The notes: generated by a model not told the origin, from the letters alone. 64,000 nt of DNA from DATEAV01 sp964575425 (GCA_964575425.1 CAZNRD010000007.1:44052-108051), one strand, 5' to 3'. Shown: positions 17,576 through 26,029, numbered from the stretch's first letter. Numbers and translations: made by a program.

Positions 17576-19021
17576 ATGCCCTTGAGCCTGCCATATGGGA
17601 TCCCGGACGACGAGACCCTGGCCCGGCTGCACGTCGGCAGCCTGCGGCTTCTGGCCGAGGTGGGTGTCCGCTGCCACAGTCGCAGGGCCCTGACTCTGCT
17701 GGAAGCGCACGGCGCCCAGGTCTCCCATCAGGAACAGCTCGTGCGCATCCCCGCCGAGCTCGTCCGAGAGGCCCTGCGGACGGCGCCCAGGCAGGTCGTG
17801 TTCGACGCCCGCACTTCGGCTTTCCGCTTCACCATGCCGTCGTCCTGGACCGGGCTGGCAATGGACGGGACCGCTGCCTTCGCCCTCGACCCCCAGACCG
17901 GGGCGCGCCGCTACGGAACCCGGAAGGACATCGAGCAGGCGATGCGCGTCCTACAGGCCCTGGACCTGGCGGTGATGGCCTGGCCCCCAACGTGCGCCTC
18001 GGACGCGCCCGCTGCCTCGCGCCCCCTGCACGAATTCGTGACCATGCTTCGCCATTGCTCCAAGCACGGCGAGCACGAACTGCACCGCCTGGATCAGGTA
18101 CCCTATCTGGTGGAGGCGCTGCTGGCCATCCAGGGAAGCGAAGAGGCCGTCCGCAGGGACAAAATCGCGTCGCTGATCTACTGCCCGGTGGCGCCGCTGG
18201 TCCACGATGGCCCGATGTTGGACGCCTATCTCGAGCTCGGCTCCCTCGACCTGCCTGTCATGATCATGCCCATGCCGGTGGCCGGCACTACCGGCCCCGC
18301 CAGCCTGTACTCCAACGCGCTGCTGGCCAACGCCGAAACCCTTTCCGCCCTGGTCATCTTCCAGCTGGCGCATCCGGGCAGATCAATGGTGTACAGCAAC
18401 GCCATCGGCGTGGTCGACTTCGCCAGCGGCGGCTTCCTGTCCTCTTCCGCCGAGACCGTGCTGCAATCCGCCGCCCTGGTTTCGCTGGGGCACTTCTACA
18501 ACCTTCCTACCACGACCACCGGCTGCGCCTCCGATGCCAAGGAACCGGGCGCCCAGGCCGTGCTCGAGAAGAGCATCTCGACCCTCCCGGCATATCTGGC
18601 TCAGGCTGACATGGTCATCGGAATCGGGCTGATCGAATGCAGCCAATGCCTGGTCCTGGAGCAGATGGTTGTGGACCATGAAATCGGCCGCTGCTGCCAA
18701 CGTCTCCGCCAGGGGATCGACACGAGCCAGGAACGAGACCTCTTCCAGGACCTCGCCGCCGTGGGCCCCGGCGGGCATTTCCTCGCTCGCAAGAGTACAC
18801 GCCAGGCCGCCCGCAGTGGCGAGTTCACCGCTCCGGAGCTGATCGACCATCACCCGTACGAGGCCTGGGTCGAGCAAGGTCGGCCGTCAATCTATTCGAC
18901 GGCGAGCGAGCGCGTGCAGGAGATCCTCGAGGGCCCGGCCGTCGACGCGTTGCCCGAAGGCGTGTCCGCCGCGCTGGACGACATTCTGCGGCGCGCCGAC
19001 GCAGAACTCGAGGAGAAGTGA
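17576..19021 (+). CDS. MttB-family (non-pyrrolysine) quaternary-amine methyltransferase
   Basis: A protein of about 481 residues of the trimethylamine:corrinoid methyltransferase family (COG5598). The N-terminus LARLHVGSLRLLAEVGVRCHSR is the family helix, and the barrel contains VMIMPMPVAGTTGPAS and TTTTGCASDAKEPGAQ. No amber codon interrupts the reading frame, so it belongs with the pyrrolysine-free homologues that demethylate glycine betaine, proline betaine, carnitine or gamma-butyrobetaine. An earlier in-frame ATG at 17465 would add 37 Pro/Arg-rich residues unlike the family; the ATG at 17576 follows GAGGCGAGG. With the upstream corrinoid protein it forms a substrate-specific demethylation pair; the substrate is unknown. 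Confidence 0.85.
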   Translation: MPLSLPYGIPDDETLARLHVGSLRLLAEVGVRCHSRRALTLLEAHGAQVSHQEQLVRIPAELVREALRTAPRQVVFDARTSAFRFTMPSSWTGLAMDGTAAFALDPQTGARRYGTRKDIEQAMRVLQALDLAVMAWPPTCASDAPAASRPLHEFVTMLRHCSKHGEHELHRLDQVPYLVEALLAIQGSEEAVRRDKIASLIYCPVAPLVHDGPMLDAYLELGSLDLPVMIMPMPVAGTTGPASLYSNALLANAETLSALVIFQLAHPGRSMVYSNAIGVVDFASGGFLSSSAETVLQSAALVSLGHFYNLPTTTTGCASDAKEPGAQAVLEKSISTLPAYLAQADMVIGIGLIECSQCLVLEQMVVDHEIGRCCQRLRQGIDTSQERDLFQDLAAVGPGGHFLARKSTRQAARSGEFTAPELIDHHPYEAWVEQGRPSIYSTASERVQEILEGPAVDALPEGVSAALDDILRRADAELEEK

Positions 19022-19062
19022 AGTGACCCCGAAAAGCATGGTAGCTCCAAGGAGACATCGCG

Positions 19063-20328
19063 ATGACCTCAGATGACCTCAAGCACCTCGCACCGATCTG
19101 GCCGCGCAACTGGACTCTCTATGTCGAGCGCGGCGAGGGACCGTACCTCTTCGACAGCGAAGGCCGCCGCTACCTCGACTTCACCTGCGGCATCGGAGTC
19201 ACCAACACGGGCCACGCGCACCCCCGCGTCGTGCGCGCCATCCAGGAGCAGGCCGCCCGCCTGCTGCACGGTCAGCCCACGATCGTGCTCAACCGGCCGC
19301 TGCTGGACTTGACCGAGCAGATGGCCACGGTGGCGCCCGCACCGCTCGACACCTTCTTCTTCACCAACTCCGGCGCCGAGGCCACCGAAGGCGCCGTCAA
19401 ACTGGCCCGCCACGCCACCCACCGCACGAACGTGATTGTCTTCCAGGGCTCGTTCCACGGCCGCACCAACCTCACCATGGCCATGACGACATCCAAGACA
19501 ATCTACCGCGCCGGCTACCAGCCGCTGGTCGGCGGCGTCTTCGTCGCCCCCTACCCCTACGCCTACCGCTACGGCTGGGACGAAGAGACCACCCTGCGCT
19601 TCTGCCTGCGCGAGCTGAAATGGCTGCTGAAGGCGCAGACCGCCCCGGAGGAGACCGCCGCCATCGTGATCGAACCTGTGCTGGGCGAGGGCGGCTACGT
19701 CGTCCCGCCCGACGGCTTCCTGCCGGCTTTGCGCGAATTGTGTGATCACTACGGCATCCTGCTCGTCGCCGACGAGGTCCAGTCCGGCTTCGGTCGCACC
19801 GGCCGCTGGTTCGCCTTCGAGCACACCGGCGTGGTTCCGGATATCATGGTGATGGCCAAGGGACTGGGCTCTGGCATGCCGATCGCCGGACTGGCCGCCT
19901 CACGCGCCCTGATGGAACGCTGGGTCCCCGGATCGCACGGTGGAACGTATGGCGGCAACGCTGTGGCCTGCGCCGCGGCGGCCGAGACCATCCGGGTGCT
20001 GCGCGAGGAGAAACTGGTCGAGAACGCCGCCGCTATGGGCGAGGTGCTGCTCGGCGGGCTTCGCCAGTTGCAGCGGGACCACCCGGAGATCGGCGATGTG
20101 CGTGGCCGCGGCCTGATGGTGGCTTGCGAATTCACCGATGCCACCGGCGAGCCCTGGACCGAGCGGGCGAAGGCCGTCGCCCTGGCCGCGTTCGAGCAGG
20201 GATTGATGCTGCTCACCTGCGGCACATACGAGAACGTCATCCGCTGGATCCCTCCGCTGGTGGTGAACGCCAGCCAGATCGAGGAGGGCCTCGAGAAGTT
20301 CGAGCGAGCACTCGCTGCCGTGCATTAG
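19063..20328 (+). CDS. Class III aminotransferase, 4-aminobutyrate aminotransferase-like
   Basis: A 421-residue PLP aminotransferase with the N-terminal WTLYVERGEGPYLFDSEG and HAHPRVVRAIQEQA blocks typical of GABA/omega-amino acid transaminases, FFFTNSGAEATEGAVKLA, FHGRTNLTMAMT, LLVADEVQSGFGRTG and cofactor lysine K266 in MVMAKGLGSGMP. It would convert GABA (or a similar omega-amine) and 2-oxoglutarate to a semialdehyde and glutamate. It lies 9 bases before an aldehyde oxidoreductase gene, which suggests that the semialdehyde is passed to that enzyme. A 36-base DNA stretch (19228-19263) is identical to one in the aminotransferase gene at 12563. Specificity for GABA is likely but not proven. 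Confidence 0.83.
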   Translation: MTSDDLKHLAPIWPRNWTLYVERGEGPYLFDSEGRRYLDFTCGIGVTNTGHAHPRVVRAIQEQAARLLHGQPTIVLNRPLLDLTEQMATVAPAPLDTFFFTNSGAEATEGAVKLARHATHRTNVIVFQGSFHGRTNLTMAMTTSKTIYRAGYQPLVGGVFVAPYPYAYRYGWDEETTLRFCLRELKWLLKAQTAPEETAAIVIEPVLGEGGYVVPPDGFLPALRELCDHYGILLVADEVQSGFGRTGRWFAFEHTGVVPDIMVMAKGLGSGMPIAGLAASRALMERWVPGSHGGTYGGNAVACAAAAETIRVLREEKLVENAAAMGEVLLGGLRQLQRDHPEIGDVRGRGLMVACEFTDATGEPWTERAKAVALAAFEQGLMLLTCGTYENVIRWIPPLVVNASQIEEGLEKFERALAAVH

Positions 20329-20337
20329 GAGGTTGTC

Positions 20338-22233
20338 ATGGCCGCTGCGTTTGTCCGCCGCATCCTGCATGTCGACCTGACCGAAGGCCGTCTGGAGGTT
20401 GAGACGCCACCCGAGGAGTTCTACCGCAAGTACTTCGGCGGCTCCGCCATGGGGCTGTACTACATCCTGAAGAACAGCAGCCCGGGCGTGGACGCGTTCT
20501 CCCCCGAGAACGTGCTGACGATGATGGTCAGCGTCCTCACCGGCGCGCCCATCTCCGGGCAGAGCCGGGTGTGCGTCAACGCCCGTTCGCCTCTTGTCGA
20601 CGGCATCGGGGACTCGCAGGCGGGCGGGTTCTTCCCCGCCGAGCTGCGCTTCGCCGGCTTTGACGGCCTGGTCATTCGCGGCAAGTCGCCGCGGCCAGTT
20701 TACCTCTGGCTGCACGACGGCCAGGCGGAGATCCGCCCCGCCGACCACCTGTGGGGCAAGACGACGTCGCAGGTGGACGACCTCTTGAAGGCCGAGTTGG
20801 GCGACGACAAGATCGAAATCGCCCAGTGCGGGCCGGCCGGGGAGAAGCTGGTGCGGCTGGCATCCATCATCAACATGGGCAACCGCGCCAACGGCCGCAC
20901 CGGCATGGGCGCCGTCATGGCCTCCAAGAACCTCAGGGCCGTCGTCGTGCGCGGCACGAGCAAGCGTCTTCCCTGGCACGACCCCAAGAAGCTCAACGAG
21001 CTGGCCAAGTGGGGCGCGGGCGAAGTCGAGGCCAATGCCGACGTCCTCGGGCTGCAGAAGTACGGCACGGCCAGCGTCGTCGTCTTCCAGAACAGCATCG
21101 GCAGCCTGCCCACCTTCAACTACACCGCCGGCCAGTTCGACGGCTTCGAGGCCATCTCCGGAGAGCACATGGCCGACACCATCCTCAAGGACAACGACAC
21201 CTGCTACGCCTGCGCCGTGCGCTGCAAGCGCGTGGTCGAGACCGAGTTCCGCGGCCGCCCGGTCGAGCGCCGCTTCGGCGGGCCGGAGTACGAGACCATC
21301 TCGACCTTCGGGTCGTACTGCGGCGTGGATGATCTCTCGGCCATCTCCCTGGCGAACAAAATGTGCGATGACTACGGCCTGGATACCATCGGCACCGGCG
21401 CCACCGTCGCCTGGGCCATGGAGTGCTTCGAGAAGGGCTTGCTGACCGAGCAGGAGATCGGCTTCCCCGCCCCCTTCGGCGACGCCGAGGCGATGGTGCG
21501 TCTCACCGAGTGCATCGCCCTGCGCCAGGGCATCGGCGATATCCTGGCCGAGGGTTCACGGCGGGCTGCGGATCGCCTCGGCCGCGGACATGAGCTGCTC
21601 ATCACCGTCAAGGGCGCTGAGGCGCCGGCCCACATGCCGCAGGCCAAGCGCTCGCTGGCCATCATCTACGCCGTCAACCCCTTCGGCGCCGACCATCAGT
21701 CCTCCGAGCACGATCCGATGATCGAGGACGGCGCCGCCGAACTGTACATGAAGCGCCTGGCCCGGATGGGATTTGACCACACGCTGCCCCAATACTCGCT
21801 CGGGCCCGACAAAGTCCGCTTCGCCCTCAAGGGCCAGCACTTCTACTCCTTCCTCGACACCGCCTCGCTGTGCCAGTTCGTCTGGGGTCCCGCCTGGACC
21901 CTCTACGGTCCCGACGAGACGGTTGAGTTCGTCCGCGCCGCCACCGGCTGGGAGGACTTCGACCTGGACGAACTGCTGGAGGTCGGCGAGAGGCGCCTGA
22001 ACCTGCTGCGCGCCTTCAACGCCCGCGCGGGAATCGACCAGCGTGCCGACCGCCTGCCGGAGAAGTTCTTCAAACCTCTGGCAGGCACCGGGCCGACCGC
22101 GGGCATCGCCCTGAGCCACGAGGAATTCGAGGCCGCCAGGCAGGAGTACTACCGCTTGGCCGGCTGGGATCCCTCCACTGGAAACCCAACGCCCCAGACA
22201 CTGATCCGGCTGGGGCTGGACTGGATCGGCTAG
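20338..22233 (+). CDS. Aldehyde:ferredoxin oxidoreductase (tungsten pterin enzyme)
   Basis: A 631-residue full-length AOR-family enzyme, which oxidises aldehydes to carboxylic acids with reduction of ferredoxin and uses a tungsten (or molybdenum) bis-pterin and one [4Fe-4S] cluster. The cluster ligands are C289, C292 and C296 (CYACAVRC) and C512 (DTASLCQF), the canonical C-x2-C-x3-C plus distal Cys pattern. The N-terminal domain has the usual RILHVDLTEGR and YFGGSAMG segments, and the pterin-binding GRTGMGAVMASKNLRA loop is intact. GGAGG precedes the start. The gene context points to aminobutanal, succinate semialdehyde or a related aldehyde as substrate. Confidence 0.93.
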   Translation: MAAAFVRRILHVDLTEGRLEVETPPEEFYRKYFGGSAMGLYYILKNSSPGVDAFSPENVLTMMVSVLTGAPISGQSRVCVNARSPLVDGIGDSQAGGFFPAELRFAGFDGLVIRGKSPRPVYLWLHDGQAEIRPADHLWGKTTSQVDDLLKAELGDDKIEIAQCGPAGEKLVRLASIINMGNRANGRTGMGAVMASKNLRAVVVRGTSKRLPWHDPKKLNELAKWGAGEVEANADVLGLQKYGTASVVVFQNSIGSLPTFNYTAGQFDGFEAISGEHMADTILKDNDTCYACAVRCKRVVETEFRGRPVERRFGGPEYETISTFGSYCGVDDLSAISLANKMCDDYGLDTIGTGATVAWAMECFEKGLLTEQEIGFPAPFGDAEAMVRLTECIALRQGIGDILAEGSRRAADRLGRGHELLITVKGAEAPAHMPQAKRSLAIIYAVNPFGADHQSSEHDPMIEDGAAELYMKRLARMGFDHTLPQYSLGPDKVRFALKGQHFYSFLDTASLCQFVWGPAWTLYGPDETVEFVRAATGWEDFDLDELLEVGERRLNLLRAFNARAGIDQRADRLPEKFFKPLAGTGPTAGIALSHEEFEAARQEYYRLAGWDPSTGNPTPQTLIRLGLDWIG

Positions 22234-22309
22234 ACCGCATCGAGACAGCTGGGTGACAGCCCGGACGGACGCAACCTGTCCAAAGGCGCAACGGATGTGA
22301 GGTGTACCC

Positions 22310-24019
22310 ATGGAGGAGCAAGTCTGGCGGGTGGATGTAGCCCGACGGCAAGCAAGCAGCCATCCGGTCCCCGAAGCCTGGCAGCGTCTTGGTGGGCGAG
22401 GGCTGATCGCCCGCATCTTGCTGGACGAAGTCCCGCCCGGCTGCGATCCGCTCGGTCCGCGCAACAAGCTTATCTGGGCACCGGGTCTGATCGTCGGGCA
22501 CATGGTATCCTCCTGCGACCGAATCTCAGTCGGGGGAAAGAGCCCCCTCACCCGCGGAGTCAAGGAAAGCAACGCCGGCGGAACAACCGGCCTGCGGATG
22601 GCCTCGGTGCGGATCAAGGCGCTCCTTCTCGAAGGTGAGCTGCCGACCGATGGCTGGTCGGTGCTGGTGGTCCAGCAGGAAGGGATGCGGTTCGAATCAG
22701 CCGACGACTTGCTTGGGCTGGGGGCGTACGCCGCGGCCGATCGGCTGCGCCGGCGCTACGGCGACAAGGCCGCCCTGGCGCTCATCGGACCGGCCGGGGA
22801 AAAGGCGTTGACCGCTTCCGGCATCCTCAACCTGGACAAGGATCGCGTTCCATCGCGCATCAATGCCCGCGGCGGTCTCGGCGCCGTGATGGGTGTGCGC
22901 CGGCTCAAGGCGATTGTCGTGGATGGCACCGGAGGTGAGAAACCGCCCCTCTCCGACCCTGTCCTCTTCAAGGAAGCCCAGAAGCGGTACACGCAGGAAC
23001 TGCTCGCCCATCCACAGACGGCCATCTACCGGGACTACGGGACGGCCGCGATGTCGATGTTGGCGTATGGCTTTGGAGCGCTTCCCACGCGCGGCTTCTC
23101 CCGGGGCGACTTCGAGGGCGTGGAGAAGATCAGCGGCGAGGCGCTGCGCGACCTGATGCTGCGCCGCGGCGGGAAGAACGAGCCCTCGCACGCGTGCATG
23201 CCGGGCTGTCTGATTCGCAGCTCGAACTGCTTCGCTGATGCTTCCGGCGAGCCGATCGTCTCGCCGCTCGAATACGAGACCATCGCACTGGTCGGCTCCA
23301 ACCTGGGGATCGATGACCTGGATGAGATTGGCCGTCTCAACTGGGAGCTTAACGACCTCGGGCTTGATAGCATCGAGATCGGCGCGGCGCTGGGCGTTGC
23401 GGCGCAGGCCGGTCTGATGCCCTTCGGCGATGCCGGTGCGGCCAGGAGGCTGCTGGATGATATCCGGCGTGGCACGCCTCTGGGACGGATCCTGGGAAGT
23501 GGTGCAGCCATCACAGGCAGGGTCCTCGGCGTGCACCGTGTCCCGGCGGTCAAGGGGCAGGCCATGTCGGGGTACGACCCGCGCGCCATCAAGGGCACAG
23601 GCGTAACCTACGCCACCTCGCCCCAGGGGGCCGACCACACCTGCGGACTGACCATCCGCGCCAAGGTCGATCACCTCGACCCGAAAATCCAGGCCAACCT
23701 CTCCCGCACAGTCCAGATCAACATGGCGGGTTACGACACACTTGGGGTGTGCATGTTCGCCAGCTTCGGATTCGCCCAGGCCGTAGGCGCCATTCGCGAT
23801 CTGATCAAGGGACGCTACGGCTGGGACGTCGGGGACGACGTGCTTCAGGTGCTGGGGCTGGAAACCCTTAAACTGGAGCGCGCCTTCAACTTGGCTGCCG
23901 GCTTCGGCCCCTCCAACGACCGCATTCCGGAGTGGATGACCCTGGAGCCGCTGCCGCCGAACAACTCCGTCTTCGACGTCCGCGACGAGGATCTCGATCA
24001 GGTGGCTGCATGGTCGTGA
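22310..24019 (+). CDS. Divergent AOR-family oxidoreductase
   Basis: A 569-residue second AOR homologue, about 60 residues shorter than its neighbour. It retains RLGGRGLIARILL, the pterin-contact INARGGLGAVMGVRRLKA and the C-terminal GYDTLGVCMF cysteine (C481). Its cluster region reads HACMPGC followed by LIRSSNC: C296 and C300 are spaced by three residues, the position where relatives known to me have a third cysteine (CMPGCxxxC) is Ser304, and another cysteine is at C307. The iron-sulphur ligation is therefore altered or shifted. Its last codons overlap the MoaD/ThiS-like gene by 10 bases. It may be a partner subunit, a divergent oxidase or a non-redox relative. Confidence 0.85.
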   Translation: MEEQVWRVDVARRQASSHPVPEAWQRLGGRGLIARILLDEVPPGCDPLGPRNKLIWAPGLIVGHMVSSCDRISVGGKSPLTRGVKESNAGGTTGLRMASVRIKALLLEGELPTDGWSVLVVQQEGMRFESADDLLGLGAYAAADRLRRRYGDKAALALIGPAGEKALTASGILNLDKDRVPSRINARGGLGAVMGVRRLKAIVVDGTGGEKPPLSDPVLFKEAQKRYTQELLAHPQTAIYRDYGTAAMSMLAYGFGALPTRGFSRGDFEGVEKISGEALRDLMLRRGGKNEPSHACMPGCLIRSSNCFADASGEPIVSPLEYETIALVGSNLGIDDLDEIGRLNWELNDLGLDSIEIGAALGVAAQAGLMPFGDAGAARRLLDDIRRGTPLGRILGSGAAITGRVLGVHRVPAVKGQAMSGYDPRAIKGTGVTYATSPQGADHTCGLTIRAKVDHLDPKIQANLSRTVQINMAGYDTLGVCMFASFGFAQAVGAIRDLIKGRYGWDVGDDVLQVLGLETLKLERAFNLAAGFGPSNDRIPEWMTLEPLPPNNSVFDVRDEDLDQVAAWS

Positions 24020-24990
24020 GGGTGCGATTGCACACCACGCTCCGCCGACAGACGGCCGACGGTCTCGTCGACCATCTGGCGTTAGACCTGGCCGAGGGCG
24101 CGACGGTACGGACGGCAGTGGATACCCTGGGTATCGCGTTCGACGAAGACACCATCGTGCCGCTCGTCAACGGGAAAATCGCCAGCATGGACGCAGCTCT
24201 GACTGACGGCGACGAGTTGCGCCTGATCCCGGCGATATCTGGTGGAGGGGCGGGCTCCCGCAACCCATGGTCAGTCGTTGGGCACAGACCGAACGTGCGA
24301 GTGGTGCCTGGCGCGATCAGGCACCCGCCCCGGCCGCCGTCCGCACGCTCGATCTCAGGCAAGCAAGCTCGCCACCCCTCGCGGCTGTGCCCCTCTGCCC
24401 GGCGCTGGACCAGGCAGATGCGCATCTCGCTTCCGCGCATCGACTGCAAAACACCCATCGACCTATCGTTCATCGAGCGCGTCTCTCAGGAGGCCGTGGA
24501 TATGGTCGGCTCCGATCTGGTCTACGGGCGCGTCGATTCGGGGCTGATGGTAGAAGGGCGCGTGGATTGCCGCATCGAGGGCCGGAAGGGTGAGGCTCGG
24601 CAGAATGGAGACGGCATGCACATGGCCGGTGTGCGATCGGTCGCCGTCTATTCACCGACTCTCTTGCCGAGGGTCACAGCAGAGAACGTCTTCGCTCCCG
24701 TCGCTTCGGTCATCGCTTGCGACGACTTCGAAGAGGCACTGCGCCAGGCGGATGACACCTCCTTCGGCCTGCAGGCTGCGGTGTTCACGCGAGGTCTCCA
24801 CCGCCTCTTTCGCGCCGTCCGCCGCCTGAACTTCGGGGGCTTAATCGTCAACGACTCTCCGGCCTTCCGCGCCGACCACATGCCCCACGGCGGCAATCGC
24901 CAGAGCGGGCTGGGGCGGGAGGGGGTGCGCCTTGCTATGGGGGAGATGGCCAACCTGCAGATGGTCGCCATCCGGACGGTCGGGGGTTGA
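24010..24990 (+). CDS. MoaD/ThiS-like protein fused in frame to an aldehyde dehydrogenase remnant
   Basis: Residues 1-80 are a beta-grasp MoaD/ThiS-like domain (VRVRLHTTLRRQTADG, LVNGK, DGDELRLIPAISGGG). Family members act as sulphur carriers in pterin or thiamin synthesis and must end in Gly-Gly; here the GGG at 78-80 is followed by about 245 more residues in the same frame. Residues 81-212 are unlike any family I recognise and are Arg/Pro-rich, and residues 213-326 are the C-terminal part of an aldehyde dehydrogenase. Unless it is processed, the sulphur-carrier tail is buried. The start overlaps the preceding AOR gene. It is either a decayed fusion after a lost stop codon, an assembly or frameshift artefact, or a true chimera. 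Confidence 0.6.
   Translation: MVVRVRLHTTLRRQTADGLVDHLALDLAEGATVRTAVDTLGIAFDEDTIVPLVNGKIASMDAALTDGDELRLIPAISGGGAGSRNPWSVVGHRPNVRVVPGAIRHPPRPPSARSISGKQARHPSRLCPSARRWTRQMRISLPRIDCKTPIDLSFIERVSQEAVDMVGSDLVYGRVDSGLMVEGRVDCRIEGRKGEARQNGDGMHMAGVRSVAVYSPTLLPRVTAENVFAPVASVIACDDFEEALRQADDTSFGLQAAVFTRGLHRLFRAVRRLNFGGLIVNDSPAFRADHMPHGGNRQSGLGREGVRLAMGEMANLQMVAIRTVGG
24646..24990 (+). pseudogene. C-terminal fragment of an aldehyde dehydrogenase
   Basis: About 114 codons match the end of NAD-dependent aldehyde dehydrogenases: the VFAPVASVIACDDFEEALRQ block (normally EEVFGPV), DDTSFGLQAAVFTR, FGGLIVND, and HMPHGGNRQSGLGREGVR. The catalytic cysteine and NAD-binding domain are absent, and the normal glutamates before VFAPV are replaced, so it cannot be a working enzyme. 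It lies between two MoaD/ThiS-like genes and shares their reading frame. I found no remainder of the N-terminal part in the 390 bases upstream in any frame. Confidence 0.7.
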
Positions 24991-25009
24991 GCGTGCTGCG
25001 CATGCGGCC

Positions 25010-25261
25010 ATGATCGTCTCCGTTCGCCTGCACACCACGCTCCGTCGCGTCACCCCGCAGGGCGTGATCGACCGCCTGCAGGTCGAACTCGAGCCGGGCG
25101 CCACCGTGGGATCGCTGCTCGCACAACTGCAGATTCAGCCCGGAGGGCGTTCACTGCTTCTTGTGGTCAATGGCAAGCTGGTCCACCCCGACCACGTGCT
25201 GGCGGACGGTGACGAAGTGCGCTTGGTCCCCGGCATTTCGGGGGGTTGGTTGCCGGGCTAG
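25010..25261 (+). CDS. MoaD/ThiS-like beta-grasp protein
   Basis: An 83-residue beta-grasp protein, paralogous to the domain at 24010: both read VRLHTTLRR at the N-terminus, then GATV, LVNGK, DGDE-RLxPxISGG. Here the Gly-Gly lies at residues 78-79 and is followed by only four residues (WLPG), so a short trimming would expose it. Small proteins of this kind are often encoded beside AOR-family genes and are thought to supply sulphur for the tungstopterin. The stop codon overlaps the stop codon of the convergent gene in a CTAG palindrome. Confidence 0.75.
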   Translation: MIVSVRLHTTLRRVTPQGVIDRLQVELEPGATVGSLLAQLQIQPGGRSLLLVVNGKLVHPDHVLADGDEVRLVPGISGGWLPG

Positions 25262-25986
25262 ACGGGAGGCCAAGGGTAGGGGCGGGTAGGCCCCGGCAGC
25301 GGGAAGCGCCGGTCGCGCAGCAGCCGTTCCGCGCGCCGCATCAGGGCAGCGATTTCGCCAGGCGCCAGCAGATACACAAGCTCGCGCCCCAAATCCCCAT
25401 CGGCTGCCAACCCGCGGGGAATGGCCGAGAGGTCCTCGAGCAGGGCTGGAGGGATCGGCTGGCCGGCGAAATCCCAGATCACCGTCCGCAGCTTGTCTTC
25501 CTCGTGGAAGCACACGCCGTGGTCAATCAGCCACAGGTGGCCGTCCGGGGCAAGCAGCACATGTCCCCCTTTGCGATCGGCGTTGTTGATCAGGGCGTCG
25601 AAGGCGGCCGCCGGCCGCAGGCGCTCCTTCTCTTCGGGTGTGAACGTGAAGTAGTGTCGTTCCGGATCGACATCGACATAGAGCTGCAGCGACCCCGGGC
25701 CGGCAGGGCCATCCTGTCGAAGCAATGTCGGCGGGACGAGGTCCCAACCCAGGGCGCGGCTGGTGAGATAGGCCGCCACCTCGCGCGCCCCGAGCGTCCC
25801 CGGCGGGAAATCCCACAAGGGCCTCTCCCCCCGCGTCGGCTTGTAGACCGCAGCCAGCTCCCCCGCGCCGCCTCTCACTCGGACCAGGAACGAGAAGTTC
25901 GACCCCCACATGAACTGGCCCTCGAGGAGGATCGTGCCCTCAGCCAGAGTGGTGAGAATCGCTTGGTGATCGAGGGGTGCTGCCAT
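25258..25986 (-). CDS. SCO1664-family kinase-like protein
   Basis: A 242-residue protein of the SCO1664 family, related to the phosphatidylinositol 3/4-kinase and HipA folds. The catalytic segment reads FDALINNADRKGGHVLLAP and then HLWLIDHGVCFH, giving the catalytic-loop Asp/Asn and the metal-binding Asp of this kinase group; the N-terminal AAVYKPTRGERPLWDFP provides the phosphate-loop lysine. No substrate is known for the family. It belongs to a conserved triad with DUF3090 and an MSMEG_4193-type phosphatase, known from Actinobacteria and here preserved in the same order. The ATG at 25986 gives the family-typical start; the upstream open frame overlaps the DUF3090 gene in another frame. Confidence 0.82.
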   Translation of the reverse strand: MAAPLDHQAILTTLAEGTILLEGQFMWGSNFSFLVRVRGGAGELAAVYKPTRGERPLWDFPPGTLGAREVAAYLTSRALGWDLVPPTLLRQDGPAGPGSLQLYVDVDPERHYFTFTPEEKERLRPAAAFDALINNADRKGGHVLLAPDGHLWLIDHGVCFHEEDKLRTVIWDFAGQPIPPALLEDLSAIPRGLAADGDLGRELVYLLAPGEIAALMRRAERLLRDRRFPLPGPTRPYPWPPV

Positions 25987-26029
25987 GGCCCTTGAGGGCG
26001 AGGGCTTGTTCCTCCCGGAGCCGCCAGGG

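Noticed and set aside
17576..19021. A pyrrolysine-containing trimethylamine methyltransferase
   Set aside because: The frame has no in-frame TAG, so it is not the pyrrolysine type, and trimethylamine should not be assumed as substrate.
22680..22705. A GGTTCGAATC string resembling a tRNA T-loop
   Set aside because: It lies in a well-supported AOR coding region, and no acceptor or anticodon stems can be formed around it.
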